A stretch of DNA of 64,000 nt, from assembly GCF_030159095.1 (NCBI RefSeq), contig NZ_BRXS01000006.1, positions 496,001 through 560,000 on the forward strand, written 5' to 3'. Shown here in pieces: positions 26,015 through 34,818 of the stretch; the first letter of the stretch is position 1, and each line of letters starts with the position of its first letter. The DNA comes from Roseisolibacter agri. Its GTDB lineage: Bacteria; Gemmatimonadota; Gemmatimonadetes; Gemmatimonadales; Gemmatimonadaceae. The position numbers and the translations under genes were made by a program. The notes below the pieces were generated by a model that was given only the letters and a program-made list of their open reading frames with translations, was not told where the DNA came from and ran no database searches.

Positions 26015-27010
26015 GTGCCTGCCCTGCTCCGCCGTCTCGGCGCCGCCGCCGCGCTGCTCTGGCTCGTCGTCTCGCTCACGTTCGTGCTGGTGCGCGCCGC
26101 GCCGGGCGACCCGGCCGCGCTGCTGCTCCCCCCGACCGCCGACGCCGCGGACGCGGCGCGGCTGCGGGCGACGCTCGGCCTCGACCGCCCGCTCGCCGTG
26201 CAATATGGCCGCTGGCTCGGCGCGACGCTGCGCGGCGACCTGGGGACCAGCTTCGCGCAGGGCCGGCCCGTGGCGACCGTGCTGGCCGAGGCGCTGCCGC
26301 CGTCGCTGGCGCTGGGGGCGGCGTCGCTGGCGCTGAGCTACGTGCTCGGCGTGGGGATCGGGACGCTGCAGGCCGTGGTGCGGGCGCGCGGCGACCGGCG
26401 CGGCCGCCGCACCGACGCCGCGATCACCGTCGCCACGACCGCCGTCTACGCCGCGCCCAGCTTCTGGCTCGCGCTCGGCGCCATCGCGCTGTTCACCGCC
26501 GGTGCGGCGCGCTGGGGGTTCCCCGCTTGGCTGCGGCTCCCGGCGTTCGGGCTCGCGGATCCGGCGGGGCAGCTCACGGGGTGGGACGCAATCGTCGATC
26601 GCGTGCGGCACGCGGTGCTGCCGGTCGGCGTGCTCGCGGCGGTCGGCGCGGCGGGCGTCGCGCGCTACGCACGGTCGGCGGTCGCGGACGCGCTCGCGGG
26701 CGACTTCGTCCGGACCGCGCAGGCCAAGGGCCTCGCGCCGCGCGCGGTGTTCGGCCGGCACGCGCTCGCCGTCGCGCTGCCGCCGCTCGTCGTGCTGCTC
26801 GCGCTCTCGCTGCCGGGCATCGTCGCCGGCTCGGTGTTCGTCGAGAGCGTGTTCGCGTGGCCGGGGATGGGCCGCGCGATGGTCCAGGCGATCGCCGCGC
26901 GCGACTACCCGGTGGTGCTCGGCGCGACGGTGCTGTACGCGGCGCTGACGCTCGCGGCCAACCTCGCGGCCGACCTCGCGCTGCCACGCCTCGACCCGCG
27001 GCGCCGATGA
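26015..27010 (+). CDS. ABC importer permease, DppB type
   Basis: Membrane protein of 331 residues with about six helices. It begins at GTG 26015 ('VPALLRRLGAAAALLWLVVS'), which places the first helix at the usual distance from the start and is followed by 'VRAAPGDPAALL'. The coupling motif that contacts the ATPase is 'DFVRTAQAKGLAPRAVFGRH' (EAA-like). It pairs with the DppC-type permease downstream, overlapping by four bases (ATGA). The substrate-binding gene lies divergently six bases away. No ATP-binding subunit is encoded in the window. Confidence 0.93.
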   Translation: MPALLRRLGAAAALLWLVVSLTFVLVRAAPGDPAALLLPPTADAADAARLRATLGLDRPLAVQYGRWLGATLRGDLGTSFAQGRPVATVLAEALPPSLALGAASLALSYVLGVGIGTLQAVVRARGDRRGRRTDAAITVATTAVYAAPSFWLALGAIALFTAGAARWGFPAWLRLPAFGLADPAGQLTGWDAIVDRVRHAVLPVGVLAAVGAAGVARYARSAVADALAGDFVRTAQAKGLAPRAVFGRHALAVALPPLVVLLALSLPGIVAGSVFVESVFAWPGMGRAMVQAIAARDYPVVLGATVLYAALTLAANLAADLALPRLDPRRR

Positions 27011-27870
27011 GCGTCCTCGGTGCGCGCGGCGTGCGCGGGCCGCTGCTCTTCCTCGCCGCGCTCACCGTCGCGGCGGTGGTCGGACCGGCGCTCTGGTCGG
27101 CCGATCCGTCCGCGATCGGCGACGTGCTGGCGACGCGGCTGCTGCCGCCCGGCGCGACCGACGCCGGCGGCGCCTGGCATCCGCTCGGCACCGACCGCTT
27201 CGGGCGCGACCTGCTCGCCCGCACGCTGGTGGCGGCGCGGCTGTCGCTCGCCGTCGGCGTCGCGGGCTCGGTGCTCTCGGGCGCGCTGGGCACCGCACTC
27301 GGCGCGTGGGCGGCGTGGCGCGGCGGCGTGACGGATCTCGCGGTCACCGCGCTCGCCGACGCGCTGCTCGCCGTCCCGCGCATCGTGCTGCTGCTGGTCG
27401 TCGCCGCGCTCTGGGGCCCCGGGGCCGTCACGACCGTCGCGGTGCTCGCGGTCACCGGCTGGATGGGCGTCGCGCGGCTGGTGCGGGCCGAGGTGCTGGG
27501 CGTGCGCCGCAGGGATTTCGTGGACGGCGCGCGCGCGCTCGGCGCGACGGACGCGCGGCTCCTCTGGCGTCACGTCGTCCCGAACGCGCTCGGCGCCGCG
27601 CTGGTCGCGACCTCGCTCGGCGTCGGCAACGCGATCCTGCTGGAGAGCGGCCTGTCGTTCCTGGGCCTCGGCATCCAGCCGCCCGCGCCGAGCTGGGGGA
27701 ACCTGATCGCGGGCGGCCGGGAGCTGATCATCACCGCGCCATGGGTAGCGCTCGTGCCGGGGCTCGCGCTCGTCGCCACGGTGCTCGCGTGCACGCGCCT
27801 GGGCGACGCGGTGCGCGATCGGCTGGCCGGCGAGACGGCGGGCGTGCGGCTCCCGGTCGAACGCGCCTGA
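27007..27870 (+). CDS. ABC importer permease, DppC type
   Basis: Membrane protein of 287 residues with about six helices, partner of the DppB-type permease. It has the family signature 'WHPLGTDRFGRDLLARTLVA' after the first helix and the EAA-type coupling loop 'DFVDGARALGATDARLLWRH'. 'LLESGLSFLGLGIQPPAPSW' follows near the end. The two permeases form the membrane channel of an oligopeptide/glycan importer. The ATG overlaps the stop of the first permease. The next gene downstream is convergent, so this ends the short plus-strand operon. Confidence 0.93.
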   Translation: MSVLGARGVRGPLLFLAALTVAAVVGPALWSADPSAIGDVLATRLLPPGATDAGGAWHPLGTDRFGRDLLARTLVAARLSLAVGVAGSVLSGALGTALGAWAAWRGGVTDLAVTALADALLAVPRIVLLLVVAALWGPGAVTTVAVLAVTGWMGVARLVRAEVLGVRRRDFVDGARALGATDARLLWRHVVPNALGAALVATSLGVGNAILLESGLSFLGLGIQPPAPSWGNLIAGGRELIITAPWVALVPGLALVATVLACTRLGDAVRDRLAGETAGVRLPVERA

Positions 27871-27884
27871 GCGGCGGGAGGACG

Positions 27885-28361
27885 TCAGGCGGCCGGCTGG
27901 ATGTCGTACGGCGCCGCCAGACGTCCGACCGACGACGGATCGGCCGGCGGCCACACCTCGCTCGCGCGCAGCAGCGCCGCCAGGTCGTCGAAGTACCCCT
28001 CGAAGCCGCCCGGCGTCAGATGCACGAGCATCGTGGCCGGCGCGTCGGAGGCGTTCGCGAACGCGTGCGCCACGCCCGGTGGAACGACGGCCGCCTCGCC
28101 GGCGCGCAGCCGGATCGGACGTCCGTCGAGGGTCAGCGTGACCTCGCCCGCGACGCAGTAGAAGGTCTCGGTGGTGTGCGCGTGACGGTGCGCGGGCGGG
28201 CCGGCGAAGCGCGCCGGCATCGTGTAGTCGAGCATCGACCACGCGCCGTCCGTGTCGGACGCGCGGACGAGGATGTTGACGGCGACGCCGACGTGCGGCA
28301 GGAGTCCCGGCGCGCCGGGCGCGCGGACGAGCGGATGGGCGATGGTGGCAGTGGAGGTCAT
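27885..28361 (-). CDS. Cupin-domain protein
   Basis: Small protein of 158 residues with one cupin barrel. Motif 1 is 'PAHRHAHTTETFYCVAGEVT', giving His, His and Glu ligands, and motif 2 is 'VPPGVAHAFANASD' with a His. These are metal ligands in cupin enzymes and sensors. The ATG at 28359-28361 is chosen because the upstream frame is Arg-rich. The gene diverges from a LysR regulator with 91 bases between, the usual arrangement for a LysR target. It may be a dioxygenase, isomerase or sensor; the sequence does not say which. Confidence 0.88.
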   Translation of the reverse strand: MTSTATIAHPLVRAPGAPGLLPHVGVAVNILVRASDTDGAWSMLDYTMPARFAGPPAHRHAHTTETFYCVAGEVTLTLDGRPIRLRAGEAAVVPPGVAHAFANASDAPATMLVHLTPGGFEGYFDDLAALLRASEVWPPADPSSVGRLAAPYDIQPAA

Positions 28362-28452
28362 GCCGGACGATCGGCACGCGGCGCCCGCACGTCCAACACT
28401 TCCTCGCGATGGGAGCCTTGCCTGCGCGCGATGGCGCGCCCTGATTGCCCGC

Positions 28453-29358
28453 ATGGAGCTCCGCCACCTGCGCTACTTCGTCGCCGTCGCCGACGACGGG
28501 AACATCGGCCGCGCGGCCGTGCGGCTGCGGGTGGCGCAGTCGGCGCTCTCGCGGCAGCTGCAGGACCTGGAGCGCGAGATCGGCGCGCGGCTGCTCGACC
28601 GGCTGTCGCGCGGCGTGCGCCTGACCGAGGCGGGGCGCGTGTTCGCGGAGCACGCACGGCGCACGCTCGACGCCGCGGACGAGGCGGTGCGAGCCGCGCG
28701 CGCCGCCGCCGACGGCGAGGCCGGCACGCTGCGGGTCGCGCCGCCCGACTTCGGCACGCGCGCCGCGCTGGCCGCCGACGCGCTCGCGCGCCTGCGCGCG
28801 CTGCGTCCGAAGCTGCAGGTGGAGCTGGTCGCCGTGCCGTGGCCGGAGCACGTCGAGCACCTGCTCGCGCGGCGTATCGACGTCGGCTTCGGCATCGCGG
28901 GCTCCACCGCGGAGTACTCCGCGGGCGTGCACGCCGACCACGTGGACGACGAGCCGCTCGCGTGGGCGCTGCTCGCCGCGCACCACCCGCTGGCGGCGCG
29001 CGAGACGCTGTCGCTCGCGGAGCTCGCCGACGTGCCGATGGTGCTCTCGGACCGCGCCGCGATCCCGGGGATGCACGACCGGATCCTCGCGGCGGTGCGC
29101 TCGGGCGGCATCGAGCCGCGCGTCGTGCCGGCGCCGCCGTCGTTCGCCTCGGTCGCGCAGCTGGTGGCGGTCGGCGCGGGATGGTGCGCGGTCGTGGACT
29201 CCGGTGCGCTCCCACCGCCGCCGGGCACCGTCGCCGTGCGCGTGCCGGAGCTCGCGGCGGCGTGCGTGCTGCAGCTCCACGTGCTGCGCCGCGCCGACGA
29301 CGTGGTCGGCCCTGCCGCGACGTTCGCGGACTGCCTGCTCGCCGCGCGCGCCGGCTAG
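28453..29358 (+). CDS. LysR-family transcriptional regulator
   Basis: DNA-binding regulator of 301 residues. The N-terminal winged helix-turn-helix is clear: 'MELRHLRYFVAVADDGNIGR', 'AAVRLRVAQSALSRQLQDLE', 'GARLLDRLSRGVRLTEAGRV'. The rest (about residues 90-301) is the periplasmic-binding-like effector domain. LysR proteins usually act on the divergent gene, here the cupin, and respond to a pathway intermediate. The stop TAG shares the tetranucleotide ctag with the stop of the convergent serine hydrolase gene, so the two genes overlap by three or four bases. Confidence 0.93.
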   Translation: MELRHLRYFVAVADDGNIGRAAVRLRVAQSALSRQLQDLEREIGARLLDRLSRGVRLTEAGRVFAEHARRTLDAADEAVRAARAAADGEAGTLRVAPPDFGTRAALAADALARLRALRPKLQVELVAVPWPEHVEHLLARRIDVGFGIAGSTAEYSAGVHADHVDDEPLAWALLAAHHPLAARETLSLAELADVPMVLSDRAAIPGMHDRILAAVRSGGIEPRVVPAPPSFASVAQLVAVGAGWCAVVDSGALPPPPGTVAVRVPELAAACVLQLHVLRRADDVVGPAATFADCLLAARAG

Positions 29359-30515
29359 GGACGGCGGGCCGGCGGTGCGCCGGTCGTCGCCTTCTCCAGC
29401 ACCGACATCGTGAAGGCGAGGATGTCGAACTTGGGGTCGTCGACGTTGCGCAGGACGATCACCCCGACGTGCGTCGCCGGATCGAAGTACGCGGTCGCGA
29501 GGTAGCCGGCGACGGATCCGGGATGCCCGATCGCGACGAGCGACCCGCGCCGCATCACGTGGAAGCCCAGGCCGTAGCCGGCCGTCAGATCCGGCGTCGC
29601 CCACGCGAGCGCGCCGAACTGCCGCGCGAGCGTCGCGCGTGGGAGCACCGCTTCGGGCCCCTTCCCCATCGTGAACACGAGGAAGCGGGCGAGGTCGCCG
29701 ACGGTGGAGAAGAGCCCGCCGTTCGGCACCTTGTAGCCGCGCCCAGCCAGCTCGCGGCGCGGCGTGACGCTGTCCATCGGCCCGTGCTCGAACGAGTAGC
29801 CGACCGCCAGCTCGGCGCGACCAGCGGAATCGAGCACGAAGCCCGTGTGCGTCATGCCGAGCGGGCGCAGGATCGCGTCGCGCACATGGGCGACGTACGA
29901 ACGGCGGGCCGCGACGGCGAGCGCGGCACCGAGGGCCGCGTAGCCGATGTTGGAGTACTCCCAGCGCGCGCCGGGCGCGTCGACGTACGCCGTGTGCCGC
30001 AGCGCCGCGGCAAGCACGCGCTCCCACTCGTCGACGCCGCCGACGAGGAAGCGCTCGAGGCTGTCCGGCTCCTGCGCGAGCCCACCGCGCATCGTCGCGA
30101 GCTGCACGAGCGTCACCGGCGGTGCGTGCGGCGGGAGACGGCGGACGCTGTCGATGACGGGGAGATACCGGTTGACCGGATCGGACAGGCGGACGGTCCC
30201 CGCCTCCGCGAGCTGCAGCAGCATCAGCGCCGTGAACTGCTTCGTGATGCTGCCGATGCGGTAGACCGTGGACGCGGTGGCGCGCCGCCCGCGCGCGGCG
30301 TCGGCCATGCCGTAGCTGCGCGTCCAGACCAGCCCCGTGTCCGAGACGATGCCCACGGTCATCCCGCCGGCGGGGTTCGCGGTCAGCGCCTCGCGTGCCA
30401 GTCGGTCCACGAACGCGGCGACGGAGTCCGGCACGGCCGGCTGCGCATGCGCCGCGCGTGGCGCAGCGCTCGCGACGACCGCGACGGCGAGCGAGAGGAA
30501 GCGGAGAGGACGCAT
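29355..30515 (-). CDS. Secreted serine hydrolase, class C beta-lactamase/DD-peptidase family
   Basis: Protein of 386 residues with a Sec signal peptide ending 'AAPRAAHAQP'. The catalytic SxxK is in 'RIGSITKQFTALMLLQLAEA' (Ser at about residue 90). The Tyr of the YxN motif is in 'ARWEYSNIGYAALGAAL', and the third motif, normally KTG or HxG, is 'AIGHPGSVAGYLA'. The family includes beta-lactamases, esterases and D-amino-acid peptidases; HPG is common in the esterase/peptidase side. It begins eight bases after the alpha-mannosidase stop and is probably cotranscribed with it. It is likely periplasmic. Confidence 0.9.
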   Translation of the reverse strand: MRPLRFLSLAVAVVASAAPRAAHAQPAVPDSVAAFVDRLAREALTANPAGGMTVGIVSDTGLVWTRSYGMADAARGRRATASTVYRIGSITKQFTALMLLQLAEAGTVRLSDPVNRYLPVIDSVRRLPPHAPPVTLVQLATMRGGLAQEPDSLERFLVGGVDEWERVLAAALRHTAYVDAPGARWEYSNIGYAALGAALAVAARRSYVAHVRDAILRPLGMTHTGFVLDSAGRAELAVGYSFEHGPMDSVTPRRELAGRGYKVPNGGLFSTVGDLARFLVFTMGKGPEAVLPRATLARQFGALAWATPDLTAGYGLGFHVMRRGSLVAIGHPGSVAGYLATAYFDPATHVGVIVLRNVDDPKFDILAFTMSVLEKATTGAPPARRP

Positions 30516-30522
30516 GGGAGCC

Positions 30523-33228
30523 TCAGCGCACGAGGATCGTCACCACCTCGCGCGGTCCGGCGTCGAACCGCACGATCGACACGTCGCCCGCGGCCTCGAT
30601 CGCGAGCGTCTCCAGCGGCGTCTCGTCGAGGCGCGCCCGGCGAGCCTCGCGCAGCGCCGCGCCGATCGTCCACGAACCAGCGACCGCGCGCTCCGTCACG
30701 TTCACGCAGCGCAGCGCGACCCAGTCGGGATCGTCGGCGGGCAGTAGCGCGCCGAACGCGAGCCCTTCCCCGTCGAGCGAGGCACCCGTCACCGCCGCGG
30801 GCGTGCGGACGGCGTCGCGCACCGTCTCGCCGACCAGCGGAAGCAGCACGTCGTCCGCCAGCCGCTCGACGTGCGCGGCGGTCGCGTCGGACCACCGTGT
30901 GTACACCGCCACCGCGAGCGTCGCCTCGAACGATCCCGGGCACTGCGCCCCGGGCGTCGGCGTCGGCCAGCCGGCGTGCCCGGGACGCTCCGGCAGGTCG
31001 GGGCGCGACAGCTCGCCGACCGCGCGCACGAGCGTCACCAGCATGGTGCCGTCGTCGCGCACCTCGTACTCGGCCAACCCGTCCGACACGAGCGTCGCGG
31101 CGTGCGTCGCACCGTCGCACCACATCCAGCGATGCAGCGGCGCGGTCGGCGGCGGCGTCTCCATCGCGCGCTCCTCGGGCGGGATCGCGACCGGCGTGCG
31201 CACCACCGGCCCGAACGCCGCGTCCGCGCGCACCGTCGCCCCGGCGATACCGGTGCGCAGCGCGAGCCGCAGGCGATGGTCGTGCGCCACGTTCTCGCCG
31301 CGCACGTGCACGCGCACCCACGACGCATCGGCGTCGAGCGACAGCGTGACGGTGAGCGGCAGCTCGACGTGTCCGCGCGCGGCGTGCGTGGGCCGCGAGA
31401 AGCCGTCCGGCGCGGGCGCGAGCGCCGCCGGCACGCGCATCCGCAGCGACAGCTCGATCGCCCCGCGCAGGGGACCGCGGTGCAGCAGCCTGGCGCTGCC
31501 GCACCAGAGCACCGTCCGCGGCGCGCCGACGGGTGACGGCGTGTACGTGTCGCCCGCGTCGCCCACGTCCTCGAACGTCAGCGCATCGTCGAGCACCAGT
31601 CCGAGCGCGGGATACGCGATCCGCACGTGGCCGCGCGCGTCCGCCTCGACCGTCACGAGCCCGTTCGTCAGCCGCAGCTGCTCGGCCTGCACGGGATGCG
31701 CGGGGCCATCCACGACGATCGTCGTCGCCCGTCCGTCGAGCGGGATCGGCAGCAGCCCGTAGCCCGCCACCGGCGGCACCCAGGCGACGGCACGCACCTC
31801 GTCCACGAGGTCCGCGTCCGGATAGTGCCGCGGCGACTCCAGGCGATCGATGCGGCGCACGCGCTCCAGCGGCTGCACGATCGCGCCGTCGGAGGGTGTG
31901 AGCAGCGACGGCGCCTCCTGCACCGCGCGCCACGCGCCGGCCGAGCCGGGCCCGACGCCGACGTCGCGCACGAAGCCGGTGAGCGCGACCTCGGCGACGC
32001 CGCCGCGCGTGCGTGGGGCGCGGTTGCGCACCACGAGCACGGGCCGCCAGTCGCGGCGGCGTGCGCGCGCCGCCACGCGGTCGTGTCCGAGCAGCCCATC
32101 CAGCGCGTCGGACCGCAGCCCGCGCGCCTGCGCGTCGGCGTCGTCCAGCCGCGCGTCCATCGCGCGCGCGACCGCGTCGGTCGAGCAGCCGCACAGCGTG
32201 TCGTGCGGGAGGCACTGCAGCAGCGGGCGCCACGCGGCATGCAGCAGCGCGGTGCGCGTCTCGTCGCCGGCGGCGCCGCGCAGCCGCAGCAGCGCCAGCC
32301 ACGGCTCGACGTCCCGCACGAGGCGGCGGTCGGCACGCGCCACGCGCCGCTTCTGCGCGGCCCGCGTGCCGAACGTCCCCTGCAGCGTCCAGGTGTAGCC
32401 ATACGAGTCGCGCAGCTCGCCCGCGACCGTGGGCAGGTCGGCCGTCGCCGCCGCGTCGCGAGCGCGTGTGGCCACATCCGCCAGCGACGACACGACGACG
32501 CGCTCCGGCGCCGCCGCGGCCTCGAGCGCGGCCACCGCCACCGCCCAGCGCTCCTGCCGCGCGTGGTGGTCGGCGCCGTTCTGCACCAGCGCGAAGCCGA
32601 GCCGCGCGCGCGGCGCGAGCACCGCGCGCATCGCCGCCCAGCGCTCGCGCGCGCCCTCCGCGTCCACGGGGAGCCGCGAGCCGAACTCGTAGCCGTCTGG
32701 CGGCAGGTGCAGCAGCAGCGCGCGGCTGCCGTCGGCGCCACGCCACCACGCCGCGTCGCCCGCGGGCCACCGCGCGCCGCCGTAGCCGCGCCACACGACC
32801 GCGACGCCGAAGCCGAAGCCCGCCGCGAGCGTCGGCGATGACGCCGCGTGCCCGAACGCGTCCGGCGAGTACAGCACGGGGGGTGGCGACGCGCCGAGCG
32901 CGCGCAGCACGCGCCGGCCGGCCATCAGGTTGCGCACGTGCGACTCGCCGCTCGGGATCAGCTGGTCGGCGAGCACGTACCACGGCCCCGCCTCCAGCCA
33001 TCCGGCGCGCAGCGCCTCCGCGATCGCGCCGCGGCGCTCGGGCCGCACCGCGAGGTAGTCCTCGAGCACGATCGCCTGCCCGTCGAGCAGAAACGGCGCG
33101 TCGTCGGACCCGTCCAGGAGCTCGTCGACGAGCGCGACGAGGCGCTGCCGGAAGCGGCCCGCCTCGTGGTACCACTCACGGTCCCAGTGCGTGTGCGGGA
33201 CCAGCAGGACGTCCAGGGTCGGCGGCAC
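30523..33228 (-). CDS. Glycoside hydrolase family 38 alpha-mannosidase
   Basis: Protein of 901 residues that hydrolyses alpha-linked mannose. The zinc site motif 'LLVPHTHWDREWYHEAGRFR' lies at residues 9-28, and the nucleophile region 'LYSPDAFGHAASSPTLAAGF' at about residues 118-137 contains the catalytic Asp. The middle helical domain and the C-terminal beta domains ('RLTNGLVTVEADARGHVRIA') fit the family in order and length. There is no signal peptide, so it acts inside the cell on imported oligosaccharides. The GTG start at 33226-33228 has TAGCTT exactly six bases upstream and no ribosome binding site, suggesting a leaderless mRNA. Confidence 0.93.
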   Translation of the reverse strand: MPPTLDVLLVPHTHWDREWYHEAGRFRQRLVALVDELLDGSDDAPFLLDGQAIVLEDYLAVRPERRGAIAEALRAGWLEAGPWYVLADQLIPSGESHVRNLMAGRRVLRALGASPPPVLYSPDAFGHAASSPTLAAGFGFGVAVVWRGYGGARWPAGDAAWWRGADGSRALLLHLPPDGYEFGSRLPVDAEGARERWAAMRAVLAPRARLGFALVQNGADHHARQERWAVAVAALEAAAAPERVVVSSLADVATRARDAAATADLPTVAGELRDSYGYTWTLQGTFGTRAAQKRRVARADRRLVRDVEPWLALLRLRGAAGDETRTALLHAAWRPLLQCLPHDTLCGCSTDAVARAMDARLDDADAQARGLRSDALDGLLGHDRVAARARRRDWRPVLVVRNRAPRTRGGVAEVALTGFVRDVGVGPGSAGAWRAVQEAPSLLTPSDGAIVQPLERVRRIDRLESPRHYPDADLVDEVRAVAWVPPVAGYGLLPIPLDGRATTIVVDGPAHPVQAEQLRLTNGLVTVEADARGHVRIAYPALGLVLDDALTFEDVGDAGDTYTPSPVGAPRTVLWCGSARLLHRGPLRGAIELSLRMRVPAALAPAPDGFSRPTHAARGHVELPLTVTLSLDADASWVRVHVRGENVAHDHRLRLALRTGIAGATVRADAAFGPVVRTPVAIPPEERAMETPPPTAPLHRWMWCDGATHAATLVSDGLAEYEVRDDGTMLVTLVRAVGELSRPDLPERPGHAGWPTPTPGAQCPGSFEATLAVAVYTRWSDATAAHVERLADDVLLPLVGETVRDAVRTPAAVTGASLDGEGLAFGALLPADDPDWVALRCVNVTERAVAGSWTIGAALREARRARLDETPLETLAIEAAGDVSIVRFDAGPREVVTILVR

Positions 33229-33234
33229 GCCGCC

Positions 33235-33240
33235 AAGCTA
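33235..33240 (-). promoter_or_regulatory. Leaderless-type -10 element of the GH38 gene
   Basis: TAGCTT on the minus strand is separated from the GTG start codon by six bases (GGCGGC). Transcription would begin at or beside the start codon. Confidence 0.55.
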
Positions 33241-33273
33241 GCGACCGACGCGCGGGCGCGCGGCCACTGGCCG

Positions 33274-33861
33274 CTACTCCATCCGCGCGTCCGCCCGGAC
33301 CTCGGGCGCGTCGCCGAGCGCGGTGCGCCGCGGCAGCGCGGTGGGACGATGCGGGGCGGCGGCGGTGGCCGTCGTGGCCGTCGTGGCCGATGTCGACGGC
33401 GCGAGCGTCTCGCCCGGCGGCAGCGCCTGGCGGCCCAGCAGGATGCGCGTCGCGCGGACGTCGTGGCCGATGTCGATGAGCAGCGTCGCCAGGTCGCCGG
33501 CGCCCCAGAGCACGCCCGCGATGACGATCAGCCGGCTCGCCTCGGTCGTCAGCGTGCGCAGCGACTCCACGCCCTCCGAGTACATCCCGATCCCCACCTC
33601 GGCCACCAGCAGCACGAGCAGGAGGATGGCGATCAGCCGGAACAGCTTCGAGAGGTAGCCGAGGCCCGTGTACGGCTCCAGGTCGGAGGCGCGGACGCGG
33701 TTCAGCGGGTCCGCCGCACGGCGGTGCTCGCGCGGCTCGCCCCGCGCGTCGGTGCGTGCGTCGGTGCGTGACTCGGTGCCGGTGCGCGCCGCGTCCGCCG
33801 GCGGATCGGAGGGCGCCACGCTCGGCGTCGGGCTGGCGGCGGGATCGGTGTACGTCGTCAC
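33274..33861 (-). CDS. Small membrane protein with disordered ends, unknown function
   Basis: Protein of 195 residues starting at GTG (33859-33861) with GGAG six bases upstream. The first 60 residues are rich in Thr, Asp, Arg and Pro and contain short repeats ('TDARTDARGEPREHRR'). The middle has two membrane helices ('LFRLIAILLLVLLVAEVGIG' and 'RLIVIAGVLWGAGDLATLLI'). The C-terminal 50 residues are again low-complexity ('STSATTATTATAAAP'). I recognise no family. It stands between the GH38 gene and the divergent DedA gene. Confidence 0.7.
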   Translation of the reverse strand: MTTYTDPAASPTPSVAPSDPPADAARTGTESRTDARTDARGEPREHRRAADPLNRVRASDLEPYTGLGYLSKLFRLIAILLLVLLVAEVGIGMYSEGVESLRTLTTEASRLIVIAGVLWGAGDLATLLIDIGHDVRATRILLGRQALPPGETLAPSTSATTATTATAAAPHRPTALPRRTALGDAPEVRADARME

Positions 33862-33971
33862 GGCTGGCTCCGGAGGTGCGGATATCGGGCGGGCGGCGGG
33901 CGGCGATTGCGGACGGCCTGCGACGCGTCGAGCTTTCGGCTCCGCCGTACCGTCCCTCCCGTCCGCAGCTG

Positions 33972-34622
33972 ATGAACGTCCTGAGTGAGCTCTTCGACCG
34001 CCTCCGCGACCTCCCCGCCCTCGTCCAGTGGGCGGGCTACGTCGGGCTGTTCGCCATCATCTTCACGGAGACCGGTCTCTTCTTCGGCTTCTTCCTCCCT
34101 GGCGACTCGCTGCTGGTGACCGCGGGCTTGCTCGCCTCGCAGGGGCTGCCGCTCGACGTGCGGACCCTCGGCATCCTGCTGACGGCGGCGGCGATCCTCG
34201 GCGACAACACCAACTACTGGATCGGCCGCTACTCGGGCCCGCGCATCTTCGCGAAGGAGGACTCGCTCTTCTTCAAGCGCAAGCACCTCATGCGCGCCGC
34301 GCAGTTCTACGAGGCGCATGGCGCCAAGACGGTCGTGCTTGCGCGATTCATGCCGATCGTGCGCACCTTCGCGCCGCTGGTGGCCGGGGCGGCGGCGATG
34401 CCGTACCGCACCTTCCTGACGTACAGCGTGCTCGGCGGCATCGCCTGGATCTGGAGCATGCTGCTCATCGGCTACTTCCTCGGCTCGCGTTTCCCGGGCA
34501 TCGACAAGCACCTCGAGCTGGTCATCCTCGGCGTGATCTTCCTGTCGATCCTCCCGGGCATCATCAGCTGGCTGCGCGCGCGCCGCGCGGGCGCCGCGGC
34601 GGCCGCCCCGGACGCGCGCTGA
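33972..34622 (+). CDS. DedA-family membrane protein
   Basis: Protein of 216 residues with four to six membrane segments. Family motifs are visible in order: 'IIFTETGLFFGFFLPGDSLL' (the acidic residue in a re-entrant helix), 'GDNTNYWIGRYSGPRIF', and 'HGAKTVVLARFMPIVRTFAP' followed by 'VAGAAAMPYRTFLTYSVLGG'. DedA proteins are linked to lipid-carrier flipping and to resistance to cationic stress, and need the proton motive force. The ATG at 33972 starts directly before the first amphipathic helix. No ribosome binding site is obvious. Confidence 0.93.
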   Translation: MNVLSELFDRLRDLPALVQWAGYVGLFAIIFTETGLFFGFFLPGDSLLVTAGLLASQGLPLDVRTLGILLTAAAILGDNTNYWIGRYSGPRIFAKEDSLFFKRKHLMRAAQFYEAHGAKTVVLARFMPIVRTFAPLVAGAAAMPYRTFLTYSVLGGIAWIWSMLLIGYFLGSRFPGIDKHLELVILGVIFLSILPGIISWLRARRAGAAAAAPDAR

Positions 34623-34716
34623 GCGTCCGCCCGTCCATTCGCAAGTCATGGTCCCCAGCGGTCGCGTCCGCCGAGGGGCCGTGCGGGCGGCGTGACGCAC
34701 GGCACGGGACGCGCGA

Positions 34717-34745
34717 TTGGCTCGTCCCCGCGCCGCGGCTAGATT
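34717..34745 (+). promoter_or_regulatory. Promoter of the superoxide dismutase gene
   Basis: TTGGCT (34717-34722) is followed after exactly 17 bases by TAGATT (34740-34745). This would start transcription near 34752, about 67 bases before the ATG. Confidence 0.6.
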
Positions 34746-34818
34746 CGCGGCGCGCGCGGGCGCTCTGCCCAGCGCGAGCAGCACGCAGGCAGACCCCGAC
34801 CCGCTCGGAGAACGTCGC

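Noticed and set aside
33705-33785. Short direct repeats (cggtgcgtg-like) before the DedA gene
   Set aside because: They lie inside the disordered N-terminal coding part of the gene at 33274-33861 and only reflect its 'TDARTDAR' repeats.
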